A DNA stretch of 5,431 nucleotides from an uncultured Clostridia bacterium (GCA_947302065.1 CAMYUO010000157.1:1-5431), one strand, 5' to 3'; counted from the stretch's first letter, positions 1-5,167 are shown. Made by a program: numbers and translations. The notes: generated from the sequence alone by a model not told the origin.

Positions 1-901
1 TGATGCGTGCAGGCATATCGTTGAGCATGAAGAACGACTGGAAGATACGTGGGATACGAACGTTCTCGTTGTAAACGACCATGTCCATTCCCCAGAGACG
101 TTCTGTAAGTCTCGGGTTTCCGATGATATCCATACACGCAGGCAGGAACAGCACCGCACCCATCGCAACACCGAGCACCGCTTCAAATATCAGCCAGAAG
201 AACTTTTTGAATGTTATCCTGAACTCCTTGTCGGTGCACCGCAGGAAGAAATAGATGACCAGGAACACACATTCGCCGATGAAGAAGAAGTAGCTTACAA
301 GTGCATTTATCGCAACAGCCAGCGCAAATGCGCCCTTTTTGTTGTCCTGCACCAGCTTTTCAAATCCGATGAGTATTATCGGGAAAAAGGCTGTGGCATC
401 GTGGAAGTGGTTGAAAAAGACGTTGTATATCTGGAATCCCGAGCAGCCGTAGAGCAGTCCGCCGATAAAGCAGGCAGACGGATCGTCAACGAACCTGCGG
501 ATATATGCATATGCAAACACCGATGCGACCGCTGTTTTCAGGGCAAGCAGCCACGGGATCATATACGGCACGAACGACGACGGGAAAAGCGTCGTCAGCC
601 AGAAAAACGGCGAGCCGAGCAGATAGAACGAGTATGAGCCGATAAAGCTCGAGCCGAGGTCTGTTCCCCAGTCCCAGCCGAAGTTGCCTGCCTGCACGGT
701 GTCGTGCGAGTGCTGATAGAACATTATCTGCTGCGAATTGAAATCGCCGTAATATGTGAAGATACCGCCATTTGCTATCATTCTCGGCAGACAGGAGAGC
801 ATCATTATCACAAACGATACGATAAATACCATCCAGTATTTTTCCCTTGACTTTCTGAAAGGATTTTTCAGAAAGCCTTTCTTTTCTATGGCTGCGGTCA
901 T
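1..901 (-). CDS. YfhO-family polytopic membrane protein (probable GT-C-type glycosyltransferase), 5' part only
   Basis: Reading the minus strand from the ATG at 901-899 gives 300 open codons that run off the window edge at position 1, so the C-terminus is missing. Family members are usually about 800-900 residues. The N-terminus is Lys/Arg-rich (residues 7-21), followed by a hydrophobic helix (about 23-41). Next comes an outside loop with GDFNSQQ (52-58), a Trp/Asp-rich stretch (76-81) and YSFYLLGSPFFW (90-101). Further hydrophobic segments lie near 110-134, 143-160, 170-182, 191-220 and 234-257. Asp53 followed by Gln in the first loop and the GSPFFW segment are typical of YfhO (PF09586). In Bacillus subtilis, YfhO is linked to sugar transfer onto lipoteichoic acid from an undecaprenyl-phosphate sugar. 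The substrate here is unknown. A GGGG-containing ribosome site (about 910-920 on the minus strand) supports this start. The gene is transcribed away from mnmE. Confidence 0.85.
   Translation of the reverse strand, partial: MTAAIEKKGFLKNPFRKSREKYWMVFIVSFVIMMLSCLPRMIANGGIFTYYGDFNSQQIMFYQHSHDTVQAGNFGWDWGTDLGSSFIGSYSFYLLGSPFFWLTTLFPSSFVPYMIPWLLALKTAVASVFAYAYIRRFVDDPSACFIGGLLYGCSGFQIYNVFFNHFHDATAFFPIILIGFEKLVQDNKKGAFALAVAINALVSYFFFIGECVFLVIYFFLRCTDKEFRITFKKFFWLIFEAVLGVAMGAVLFLPACMDIIGNPRLTERLWGMDMVVYNENVRIPRIFQSFFMLNDMPARI
851..875 (-). repeat. Perfect inverted repeat inside the early codons of the yfhO-family gene
   Basis: CTTTCTGAAA (851-860) and TTTCAGAAAG (866-875) are exact reverse complements separated by 5 nt. 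In the yfhO mRNA this 10-bp hairpin covers about codons 9-17 (FLKNPFRK), roughly 26 nt past the start codon. It could slow ribosomes or tune translation, or be a chance product of Phe/Lys-rich coding. Confidence 0.5.
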
Positions 902-909
902 TAGCCTTA

Positions 910-920
910 CCCCTTTTTCT
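910..920 (-). promoter_or_regulatory. Ribosome binding site of the yfhO-family gene
   Basis: On the minus strand the sequence AGAAAAAGGGG ends 8 nt before the ATG at 901-899. It supports choosing this start over internal Met codons such as residue 24. Confidence 0.6.
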
Positions 921-945
921 TTGAGTTTAAAATACATACGCAGAT

Positions 946-974
946 ATTATAACACAAAAATCCGAATTTTTCAA
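946..974 (-). promoter_or_regulatory. Probable sigma-A promoter of the yfhO-family gene
   Basis: Minus-strand TTGAAA (974-969), a 17-bp spacer, then TATAAT (951-946) preceded by TGT, an extended -10. The predicted transcription start is near 939, giving a leader of about 38 nt before the ATG at 901. The match to the vegetative promoter consensus is close (5/6 and 6/6) and the spacing ideal. It is a sequence prediction only. Confidence 0.75.
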
Positions 975-1011
975 CAGTATTTGAACTTTTGCCGAACAAA
1001 ATGCACTTTAC

Positions 1012-1040
1012 TTTACAAATCACATTTATTATGGTATAAT
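1012..1040 (+). promoter_or_regulatory. Probable sigma-A promoter for mnmE (and possibly the downstream cluster)
   Basis: TTTACA (1012-1017), a 17-bp spacer, then TATAAT (1035-1040) preceded by TGG, making an extended -10. The predicted start is near 1047, so mnmE would have an unusually long leader of about 228 nt. The -35 lies only 38 bp from that of the divergent yfhO promoter (969-974), so a regulator bound between them could act on both. Confidence 0.8.
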
Positions 1041-1047
1041 AATCGGG

Positions 1048-1104
1048 TGTGGATACCCACAAATAATGGGCATTATGGCTTGCTGCCGGGTGCTTGGGGT
1101 ATCC
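1048..1104 (+). promoter_or_regulatory. Structured 5' leader segment of mnmE with alternative pairings
   Basis: Immediately after the predicted start, GGATACCC (1051-1058) can pair exactly with GGGTATCC (1097-1104). The 38-nt interior holds ATAATG (1063-1068) facing CATTAT (1071-1076), and GGC(1078-1080)/GCC(1085-1087). The same 5' bases can instead form TGTGG (1048-1052) with CCACA (1057-1061). The two folds exclude each other, as in RNA switches or attenuators. I do not recognise a known riboswitch class: I see no T-box, SAM, THF or preQ1 signature. A regulatory role is inference. Confidence 0.35.
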
Positions 1105-1151
1105 GTTTGAACAAGAGTAATCTTCATATTTCTTTTCTGAACTCTCACTAT

Positions 1152-1192
1152 TTTTTCGTTGCGGAGAGTCAAAGACTCTCTGCGACGAAAAA
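1152..1192 (+). repeat. 19-bp hairpin in the mnmE leader (second hairpin of element copy 1)
   Basis: TTTTTCGTTGCGGAGAGTC (1152-1170) pairs with 1174-1192 around an AAA loop. Seventeen pairs are Watson-Crick and two (1160/1184 and 1163/1181) are G-U wobbles on the plus strand. The stem ends in A residues and no U-run follows on either strand, so it is not a canonical intrinsic terminator. Confidence 0.85.
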
Positions 1193-1217
1193 GCAATAAA
1201 AGTTTTAGGAAGGGAGT

Positions 1218-1254
1218 TTGAGGGATAACCCTTTTTCAAAAGGGTTTCCCTCAA
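1218..1254 (+). repeat. 37-nt hairpin just upstream of the mnmE ribosome site
   Basis: The stem is TTGAGGGA (1218-1225) with TCCCTCAA (1247-1254), then a small internal loop, then ACCCTTTT (1228-1235) with AAAAGGGT (1238-1245). It stops 9 nt before the AGGAGG at 1264. If formed in the mRNA it would sit directly against the initiation region. No U-tract follows. Confidence 0.85.
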
Positions 1255-1263
1255 TTATCTGGC

Positions 1264-1269
1264 AGGAGG
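1264..1269 (+). promoter_or_regulatory. Ribosome binding site of mnmE
   Basis: A perfect AGGAGG lies 5 nt before the ATG at 1275. It decides the start: an in-frame ATG at 1218 would add 19 residues encoded by the repeat hairpin, unlike any MnmE N-terminus, and has no such site. Confidence 0.85.
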
Positions 1270-1274
1270 TTATT

Positions 1275-2642
1275 ATGTCAACGATATGTGCGATATCAAC
1301 GCCGCTTGCAGCGGGCGGAATATCTGTTATACGCATCAGCGGTGAGGACGCTTTCGGCGTTGCCGCAAAGGTCTTTGAGCCGCAGACCTGCAAAGACGTC
1401 GGGTCTATGGCAGGCTACACCTGCGCTTACGGCAGGATAACCGATGCACAGGGAAAGACCGTTGATGACGGCGTGCTGACCGTTTTCCGTGCGCCGAGGT
1501 CTTACACAGGCGAGGACGTCTGCGAGATTTCCTGCCACGGCGGCATCTATGTCACCAAGAAAGTGCTGAGGCTTTGTCTTGCGGCAGGCGCAAGTCTTGC
1601 GGACAGAGGCGAGTTCACAAAGAGGGCGTTCCTGAGCGGCAAGCTGTCGCTGACACAGGCAGAGGCAGTTATGGACACCATTTCAGCACAGGGCGAATTT
1701 GCGCTGAATTCGGCGAACTCGGCAAGGCAGGGACGGCTTTTCAAGCAGATAAAGTCACTTTCGGACAGGCTCGTTGAGATACTCGGTGAGCTTGCGGCGT
1801 GGGTGGATTACCCCGAGGAAGACTTGCCCGAGGTGGAGAGCACGGCGCTGTGCAAAAGCCTTAAAGACGCCATTTCGGCGCTTGGAAAGATAATCGACAA
1901 TTACGACAGGGGACTTGTTTTCAAAAGCGGCATCGACACCTGCATCGCAGGCAAGCCGAATGTCGGCAAGTCGGCTCTGATGAATATGCTGCTCGGTTTT
2001 GACCGCTCGATAGTCACCGACATCGCAGGAACAACGAGAGATGTCATTCAGGAGAGCGTTCAGTTGGGAAGCGTCACACTAAAGCTGTCGGACACGGCAG
2101 GCATACACGACACGAGCGACACCGTCGAGCAGATGGGCGTGGAGCTTGCAAAGGACAGGCTGGAAAGCGCAATGCTTATCCTTGCGGTGTTTGACTCGTC
2201 GCAGGCGCTTGACGAGCAGGACAGGAACCTGCTTGAACACATAGGCAAGCTTGGCAAAAAGACGCTGATAATACTCAACAAGACCGACCTTGAAACTGCG
2301 GCGGACAAGGCAGAGCTGCAGGCGTTCGGGCAGGTCATCGAGATTTCCGCCAAAAACGGCGAGGGACTTGACGAGATACAGTCTGCGGTGGAGCAGCTTT
2401 TCAAAGCAGGGGAGTTCGATGCGGACAGCGATATATTCGCAAACGAACGGCAGAAACAGTGCGCCGAGACCGCACACACCCACCTGCAAAGCGCACTCGA
2501 AAGCCTTGAAACAGGGCAGACGCTTGACGCAGTCACGGTGATGATAGATTATGCGGCGCAGTCGCTTATGGAACTGACAGGCGAAAAAGCGACGGAAGCT
2601 GTTGTGAACAACGTATTTTCAAAATTCTGCGTGGGTAAATAA
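1275..2642 (+). CDS. mnmE: tRNA uridine-5-carboxymethylaminomethyl modification GTPase MnmE (TrmE)
   Basis: A 455-residue protein, the normal family length (E. coli 454). With MnmG it modifies C5 of wobble uridine 34 in tRNAs, using GTP hydrolysis and a folate-derived one-carbon unit. It acts in the cytosol as a dimer. The N-terminal formyl-THF-binding domain starts STICAISTPLAAGGISVIR. The inserted G domain shows G1 GKPNVGKS (226-233), the G2/K-loop region ending GTTRD (252-256), G3 DTAG (273-276), G4 NKTD (335-338) and a SAK G5 motif. The helical domain carries the DYPEED segment before the G domain. The C-terminus FCVGK (451-455) keeps Cys452, implicated in the modification reaction. All key residues look intact. 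The gene is tightly bracketed by inverted repeat elements: copy 1 ends 20 nt before the start and copy 2 begins at the base after the stop. Confidence 0.97.
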   Translation: MSTICAISTPLAAGGISVIRISGEDAFGVAAKVFEPQTCKDVGSMAGYTCAYGRITDAQGKTVDDGVLTVFRAPRSYTGEDVCEISCHGGIYVTKKVLRLCLAAGASLADRGEFTKRAFLSGKLSLTQAEAVMDTISAQGEFALNSANSARQGRLFKQIKSLSDRLVEILGELAAWVDYPEEDLPEVESTALCKSLKDAISALGKIIDNYDRGLVFKSGIDTCIAGKPNVGKSALMNMLLGFDRSIVTDIAGTTRDVIQESVQLGSVTLKLSDTAGIHDTSDTVEQMGVELAKDRLESAMLILAVFDSSQALDEQDRNLLEHIGKLGKKTLIILNKTDLETAADKAELQAFGQVIEISAKNGEGLDEIQSAVEQLFKAGEFDADSDIFANERQKQCAETAHTHLQSALESLETGQTLDAVTVMIDYAAQSLMELTGEKATEAVVNNVFSKFCVGK

Positions 2643-2679
2643 TTGGGGGAAACCCTTTTGGAGAAGGGTTATCCCCCAA
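2643..2679 (+). repeat. Hairpin directly abutting the mnmE stop codon
   Basis: TTGGGGGA (2643-2650) pairs with TCCCCCAA (2672-2679), and ACCCTT (2652-2657) pairs with AAGGGT (2664-2669), around a short loop. It could stabilise the mnmE mRNA 3' end or weaken read-through. The following sequence is C-rich rather than U-rich, so it is not a standard rho-independent terminator. Confidence 0.8.
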
Positions 2680-2702
2680 GCCCCCTTCCTAAACCTCTTT
2701 AG

Positions 2703-2743
2703 TATTTTCTGTATCAGGAGTTTGACCCCTGATACAGAAAATA
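2703..2743 (+). repeat. Perfect 16-bp palindrome downstream of mnmE
   Basis: TATTTTCTGTATCAGG (2703-2718) and CCTGATACAGAAAATA (2728-2743) are exact reverse complements around a 9-nt loop. It is the second hairpin of element copy 2. No T-run follows on either strand. Confidence 0.9.
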
Positions 2744-2763
2744 GTAGAAAGTTCAGAAAAGAG

Positions 2764-2883
2764 AGTTTGAGAAAAAACACTCCCAATAGAATATCCCCAG
2801 CTATTTGCCACGCAAAATCTGCAAACACACTATCCACAACAACCTCGGAGGTTTCATCACGCATGGCAAAACAATATATTACC
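2764..2883. other. Intergenic stretch with no convincing gene
   Basis: Between the two-hairpin element and the second repeat I see no recognisable gene. It contains a small AACCT/AGGTT hairpin (2841-2853) and one DnaA-box-like 9-mer at 2830-2838 (8 of 9 bases). The 40-codon frame starting in its last part is discussed under findings. Confidence 0.5.
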
Positions 2884-2943
2884 GCACTAACTATCCAGTC
2901 GATGACCGAAGGGGTTTGGGGGCGACCGGAAAGCCCCCAAGGA
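2884..2943 (-). repeat. Second intergenic repeat, copy 1 (inverted relative to copy near 5168)
   Basis: CGGAAAGCCCCCAAGGA (2927-2943) is an exact 17-nt reverse complement of 5168-5184. Beyond this core the similarity is looser but extends with small gaps to an AGTGCGnTAA block (minus strand, about 2893-2884). Within it, TTGGGGGC (2916-2923) and GCCCCCAA (2933-2940) form an 8-bp hairpin. It lies upstream of mnmG and its partner lies downstream. Confidence 0.6.
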
Positions 2944-2974
2944 CAACACCGTCAGCAAATAAACTTAAAAATGA

Positions 2975-2983
2975 TGATATACT
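2975..2983 (+). promoter_or_regulatory. Weak candidate promoter for mnmG
   Basis: TGATATACT (2975-2983) resembles an extended -10, but no good -35 is found 16-18 bp upstream. The implied start near 2990 would leave a leader of only about 18 nt. Read-through from the mnmE promoter is an equally good explanation. Confidence 0.2.
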
Positions 2984-2991
2984 GATCAAAC

Positions 2992-2997
2992 AAGGAG
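2992..2997 (+). promoter_or_regulatory. Ribosome binding site of mnmG
   Basis: AAGGAG lies 10 nt before the ATG at 3008. A nearer ATG at 3000 is in another frame, so 3008 is the start. Confidence 0.8.
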
Positions 2998-3007
2998 ATA
3001 TGCCGAA

Positions 3008-4888
3008 ATGGACAAGGCTATTGAAAAAGAATATTTCGATGTCATAGTTGTGGGCGCAGGTCACGCTGGATGCGAGGCGGCGCTTGCTTCGGCACGCCTT
3101 GGCTTAAAGACCGCACTTTTCACGATAACCCTTGACTGCGTGGCGAATATGCCCTGCAATCCCTCGATAGGCGGCACCGCAAAGGGTCACCTTGTGCGTG
3201 AGATAGACGCTCTCGGCGGACAGATGGGCAAGGCTGCTGACGCAACGATGATACAAAGCCGCATGCTCAACCGTGGAAAAGGTCCTGCGGTGCACTCTCT
3301 GCGTGCGCAGATAGACCGTGTGGCTTACCACAACCTGATGAAAAACACCGTCGAAAAGCAGGACAACCTGTTTTTAAAGCAGGCGGAGATAACGGATATC
3401 CTGTTTGAAAACGGCGCAGTTTCGGGCGTCAGGACGCATCTTGGGACAGAGTATGCCTGCAAGGCGGCGGTCATCGCAAGCGGCACATACCTCGGCGGAG
3501 TTATCCACGTCGGCGCAGTTTCTTTCCCAAGCGGACCCGATTCGGTCAAGCCTGCGGAAAAGCTGACGCAGAGCCTTGTTGATGCAGGCGTTGTGATACG
3601 CCGTTTCAAGACGGGCACACCTGCGAGAGTTCACAAGCGTTCGATAGATTTTGACAAGCTCGAGGAGCAGTCGGGCGATGACGACATCACGCCGTTCTCG
3701 TTCTCGACAAAGGGCGGGCTGAAAAACGTGGTAAAGTGCTACGTTGCATACACAAACGAGGAAACGCATCAGATAATCAGGGACAATATCCATCTTTCAC
3801 CGATATATTCGGGACGCATACACGCTATCGGTCCGAGGTACTGCCCGTCGATAGAGGACAAGATAATGCGCTTTTCCGACAAGCCGAGACACCAGCTTTT
3901 CATCGAACCTATGGGACTTGGCACGGAGGAATATTATTTGCAGGGCATGAGCTCATCTCTGCCCGAATTCGTGCAGCTTGAATTTCTGCACTCGATAAAG
4001 GGCTTGGAGCACGTTGAGATAATGCGCAACGCCTACGCTATCGAATACGACTGCTGCGACCCGACACAGCTGCTGCCGACGCTGGAATTCAAAAAGATAA
4101 GCGGTCTTTACGGCGCAGGGCAGTTCAACGGAACATCGGGTTATGAGGAAGCCGCTGCGCAGGGACTTGTTGCAGGCGTCAACGCTGCGCTGAAAATAAA
4201 AGGCGAAAAACCGCTGGTGCTCGACAGGGCATCGTCCTACATCGGCACGCTGATAGACGACCTTGTTACAAAAGGCTGCTCCGACCCGTACAGGATGCTG
4301 ACCTCACGCAGCGAGTACAGACTGCTTTTGAGACAGGACAACGCAGACATAAGGCTGCTGCCCGAGGGTCACCGCATAGGGCTTGTCAGTGACGAGGCTT
4401 ACGAGCACCTGCTGAAAAAGAACGAGCTTATCGCCGCCGAGATAGACAGGGTCAGCCACGTCAACCTCGCACCGAGCGAAAAACTCAACGAACTGCTTGA
4501 AAGCTGCGGCACAGACCCACTGAACAACGGCATCAAACTTTCACAGCTGATAAAGCGCCCATGTCTGTCATACGACATACTTGCGCCGTTTGACAAGAAC
4601 AGACCGCAGCTCGACAGGGAAGTCACCGAGCAGGTGGAACTGCAGATAAAGTATGACGGGTACATAAAAATACAGCTCGAACAGGTCGAGGCGATGCGCA
4701 AGCTCGAAAGCAAGGCGCTGCCCGCAGACCTCGACTATAACACCGTTCCGAGCCTGAGACTCGAGGCGATAGAAAAGCTCAACCTGATAAAGCCGCTGTC
4801 CGTCGGACAGGCGAGCCGAATAAGCGGCGTAAACCCCGCAGATGTGGGCGTGCTGCTCGTATGGCTGGATCAGCAAAGCCGAAAGTAA
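3008..4888 (+). CDS. mnmG: tRNA uridine-5-carboxymethylaminomethyl modification enzyme MnmG (GidA)
   Basis: A 626-residue FAD-dependent protein, full family length (E. coli 629), and the partner of MnmE in wobble U34 modification. The N-terminal dinucleotide fold has GAGHAG (16-21). Cys50 in MPCNPSIGG corresponds to E. coli Cys47. Cys279 in the signature GPRYCPSIEDK corresponds to the second conserved cysteine (E. coli Cys277). The second family signature spans GAGQFNG and the following GYEEAAAQG (from residue 369), within the FAD-binding part. The C-terminal helical domain, which contacts MnmE and tRNA in this family, ends ASRISGVNPADVGVLLVWL. No key residue is missing and there is no sign of truncation or frameshift. 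A 365-nt repeat-rich gap separates it from mnmE, although the products act as one complex, so expression of the two may be uncoupled or relayed through that gap. Confidence 0.97.
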   Translation: MDKAIEKEYFDVIVVGAGHAGCEAALASARLGLKTALFTITLDCVANMPCNPSIGGTAKGHLVREIDALGGQMGKAADATMIQSRMLNRGKGPAVHSLRAQIDRVAYHNLMKNTVEKQDNLFLKQAEITDILFENGAVSGVRTHLGTEYACKAAVIASGTYLGGVIHVGAVSFPSGPDSVKPAEKLTQSLVDAGVVIRRFKTGTPARVHKRSIDFDKLEEQSGDDDITPFSFSTKGGLKNVVKCYVAYTNEETHQIIRDNIHLSPIYSGRIHAIGPRYCPSIEDKIMRFSDKPRHQLFIEPMGLGTEEYYLQGMSSSLPEFVQLEFLHSIKGLEHVEIMRNAYAIEYDCCDPTQLLPTLEFKKISGLYGAGQFNGTSGYEEAAAQGLVAGVNAALKIKGEKPLVLDRASSYIGTLIDDLVTKGCSDPYRMLTSRSEYRLLLRQDNADIRLLPEGHRIGLVSDEAYEHLLKKNELIAAEIDRVSHVNLAPSEKLNELLESCGTDPLNNGIKLSQLIKRPCLSYDILAPFDKNRPQLDREVTEQVELQIKYDGYIKIQLEQVEAMRKLESKALPADLDYNTVPSLRLEAIEKLNLIKPLSVGQASRISGVNPADVGVLLVWLDQQSRK

Positions 4889-4932
4889 TCACATAGTTTC
4901 AAAACCACACCAATAATAACAGGTTTTTTCGC

Positions 4933-4961
4933 CAAGCCTTTTTCTCGTAAAAAAAGGCTTG
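4933..4961 (+). repeat. 11-bp hairpin after mnmG
   Basis: CAAGCCTTTTT (4933-4943) pairs exactly with AAAAAGGCTTG (4951-4961) around a 7-nt loop, 45 nt after the mnmG stop. The A/T part lies inside the stem. No U-run follows, so termination is doubtful. Confidence 0.85.
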
Positions 4962-4966
4962 CGGGT

Positions 4967-4983
4967 CAAGGGCAGCGCCCTTG
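4967..4983 (+). repeat. 7-bp G/C-rich hairpin
   Basis: CAAGGGC (4967-4973) pairs with GCCCTTG (4977-4983) around AGC. It competes with the longer-range pairing of AGGGC (4969-4973) to GCCCT (5122-5126). Confidence 0.75.
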
Positions 4984-5038
4984 CCGACGTCCGCAGACGG
5001 CGGAATACCTGACCGTCAGGCGCACGGCAAAGGGTGAA

Positions 5039-5069
5039 TGCCAAAATAGTCCTGTGGACTGTTTTGGCA
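5039..5069 (+). repeat. 14-bp hairpin
   Basis: TGCCAAAATAGTCC (5039-5052) pairs with GGACTGTTTTGGCA (5056-5069) around TGT. There is a single U-G wobble (5047/5061), so the pairing is kept on the plus-strand RNA. Confidence 0.85.
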
Positions 5070-5070
5070 G

Positions 5071-5101
5071 AGGGAAAGCCCTGTAAGAGAGGGCTTTCCC
5101 T
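5071..5101 (+). repeat. 12-bp hairpin related to the hairpins flanking mnmE
   Basis: AGGGAAAGCCCT (5071-5082) pairs perfectly with AGGGCTTTCCCT (5090-5101) around a 7-nt loop. Its pattern (GAGGGAAA, CCCT, loop, AGGG, TCCCT) resembles the first hairpin of the elements at 1218-1254 and 2643-2679. It may be a more distant member of that family. Confidence 0.8.
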
Positions 5102-5125
5102 TACCCTGTGGTAACGTCGGCGCCC

Positions 5126-5153
5126 TCGATCCGCCTGCAAAAAGGCGGATCGA
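5126..5153 (+). repeat. 11-bp hairpin
   Basis: TCGATCCGCCT (5126-5136) pairs exactly with AGGCGGATCGA (5143-5153) around GCAAAA. The following AT-rich bases are not a U-tract. Confidence 0.85.
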
Positions 5154-5167
5154 ATATCAGATGTGTT

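Larger units (their letters stand above)
1131..1254 (-). repeat. Two-hairpin palindromic element, copy 1 (inverted relative to copy 2)
   Basis: Read on the minus strand from 1254, this segment has the same parts in the same order as 2643-2763. First is a 37-nt hairpin (1254-1218) that matches copy 2 at 33 of 37 positions. Then come a CCCTTCCTAAA spacer, a second hairpin (1192-1152) and the tail AGTTCAGAAAAGA. The two copies face each other across mnmE. Copy 1 makes up most of the mnmE 5' leader and ends 20 nt before its start codon. It is probably a non-coding, MITE-like or REP-like intergenic repeat, but there is no transposase and I saw no clear target duplication. Confidence 0.8.
2643..2763 (+). 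repeat. Two-hairpin palindromic element, copy 2
   Basis: It begins at the base after the mnmE stop codon. The order is: a 37-nt hairpin (2643-2679), the spacer CCCCCTTCCTAAA, a second hairpin (2703-2743), and the tail AGTTCAGAAAAGA (near 2750-2763). It aligns along its length with the reverse complement of 1131-1254. In the first hairpin, the A-T pair at the fourth position of copy 1 is G-C here, so the base change is compensated. The second hairpins differ in stem sequence but share size, position and a GAGT/TTTGAC loop region. Confidence 0.8.
4889..5167. repeat. Palindrome cluster between mnmG and rsmG
   Basis: The first 44 nt are AT-rich and unremarkable. From 4933 onward the region is almost continuous inverted repeats: 4933-4961, 4967-4983, 4991-5003, 5008-5020, 5039-5069, 5071-5101 and 5126-5153. 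Two longer-range pairings enclose several of them: GCCGACGT (4983-4990) with ACGTCGGC (5114-5121), and AGGGT (5031-5035) with ACCCT (5103-5107). I see no gene: open frames here are shadows of the palindromes. It may be a nest of intergenic repeats or a structured RNA. Confidence 0.75.

Noticed and set aside
756..1199. 147-codon plus-strand open frame overlapping the yfhO start and the divergent promoters
   Set aside because: It is antisense to yfhO, crosses both promoters and repeat sequence, has no ribosome site and resembles no family.
907..1254. 115-codon minus-strand frame upstream of yfhO
   Set aside because: It is built from the repeat element and the promoter region. Its first codons are simply the hairpin sequence read as protein.
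1218..1274. Upstream in-frame start that would extend MnmE by 19 residues
   Set aside because: The extra residues are encoded by the repeat hairpin, while a perfect AGGAGG sits before the ATG at 1275, which gives the normal family N-terminus.
1131..2763. Composite transposon carrying mnmE
   Set aside because: There is no transposase and no evident target duplication, and mnmE is a vertically inherited housekeeping gene in its usual neighbourhood. Insertion of small repeats on each side is simpler.
2805..3047. 80-codon frame overlapping the mnmG start
   Set aside because: It starts at TTG without a ribosome site, runs through the second repeat and overlaps mnmG in another frame.
4904..4930. 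AAAACC ... GGTTTTTT as an intrinsic terminator of mnmG
   Set aside because: The stem is only six mostly A-T pairs with a loop of about 15 nt, and the T-run is part of the stem.
4889..5140. 83-codon minus-strand frame in the mnmG-rsmG gap
   Set aside because: It consists of the palindrome cluster. There is no family resemblance, and palindromes often leave both strands open.
4933..5153. CRISPR array or integron attC-like site
   Set aside because: The units are palindromes of differing sequence and spacing, with no regular direct repeats or spacers, and I saw no attC core sites or integrase.
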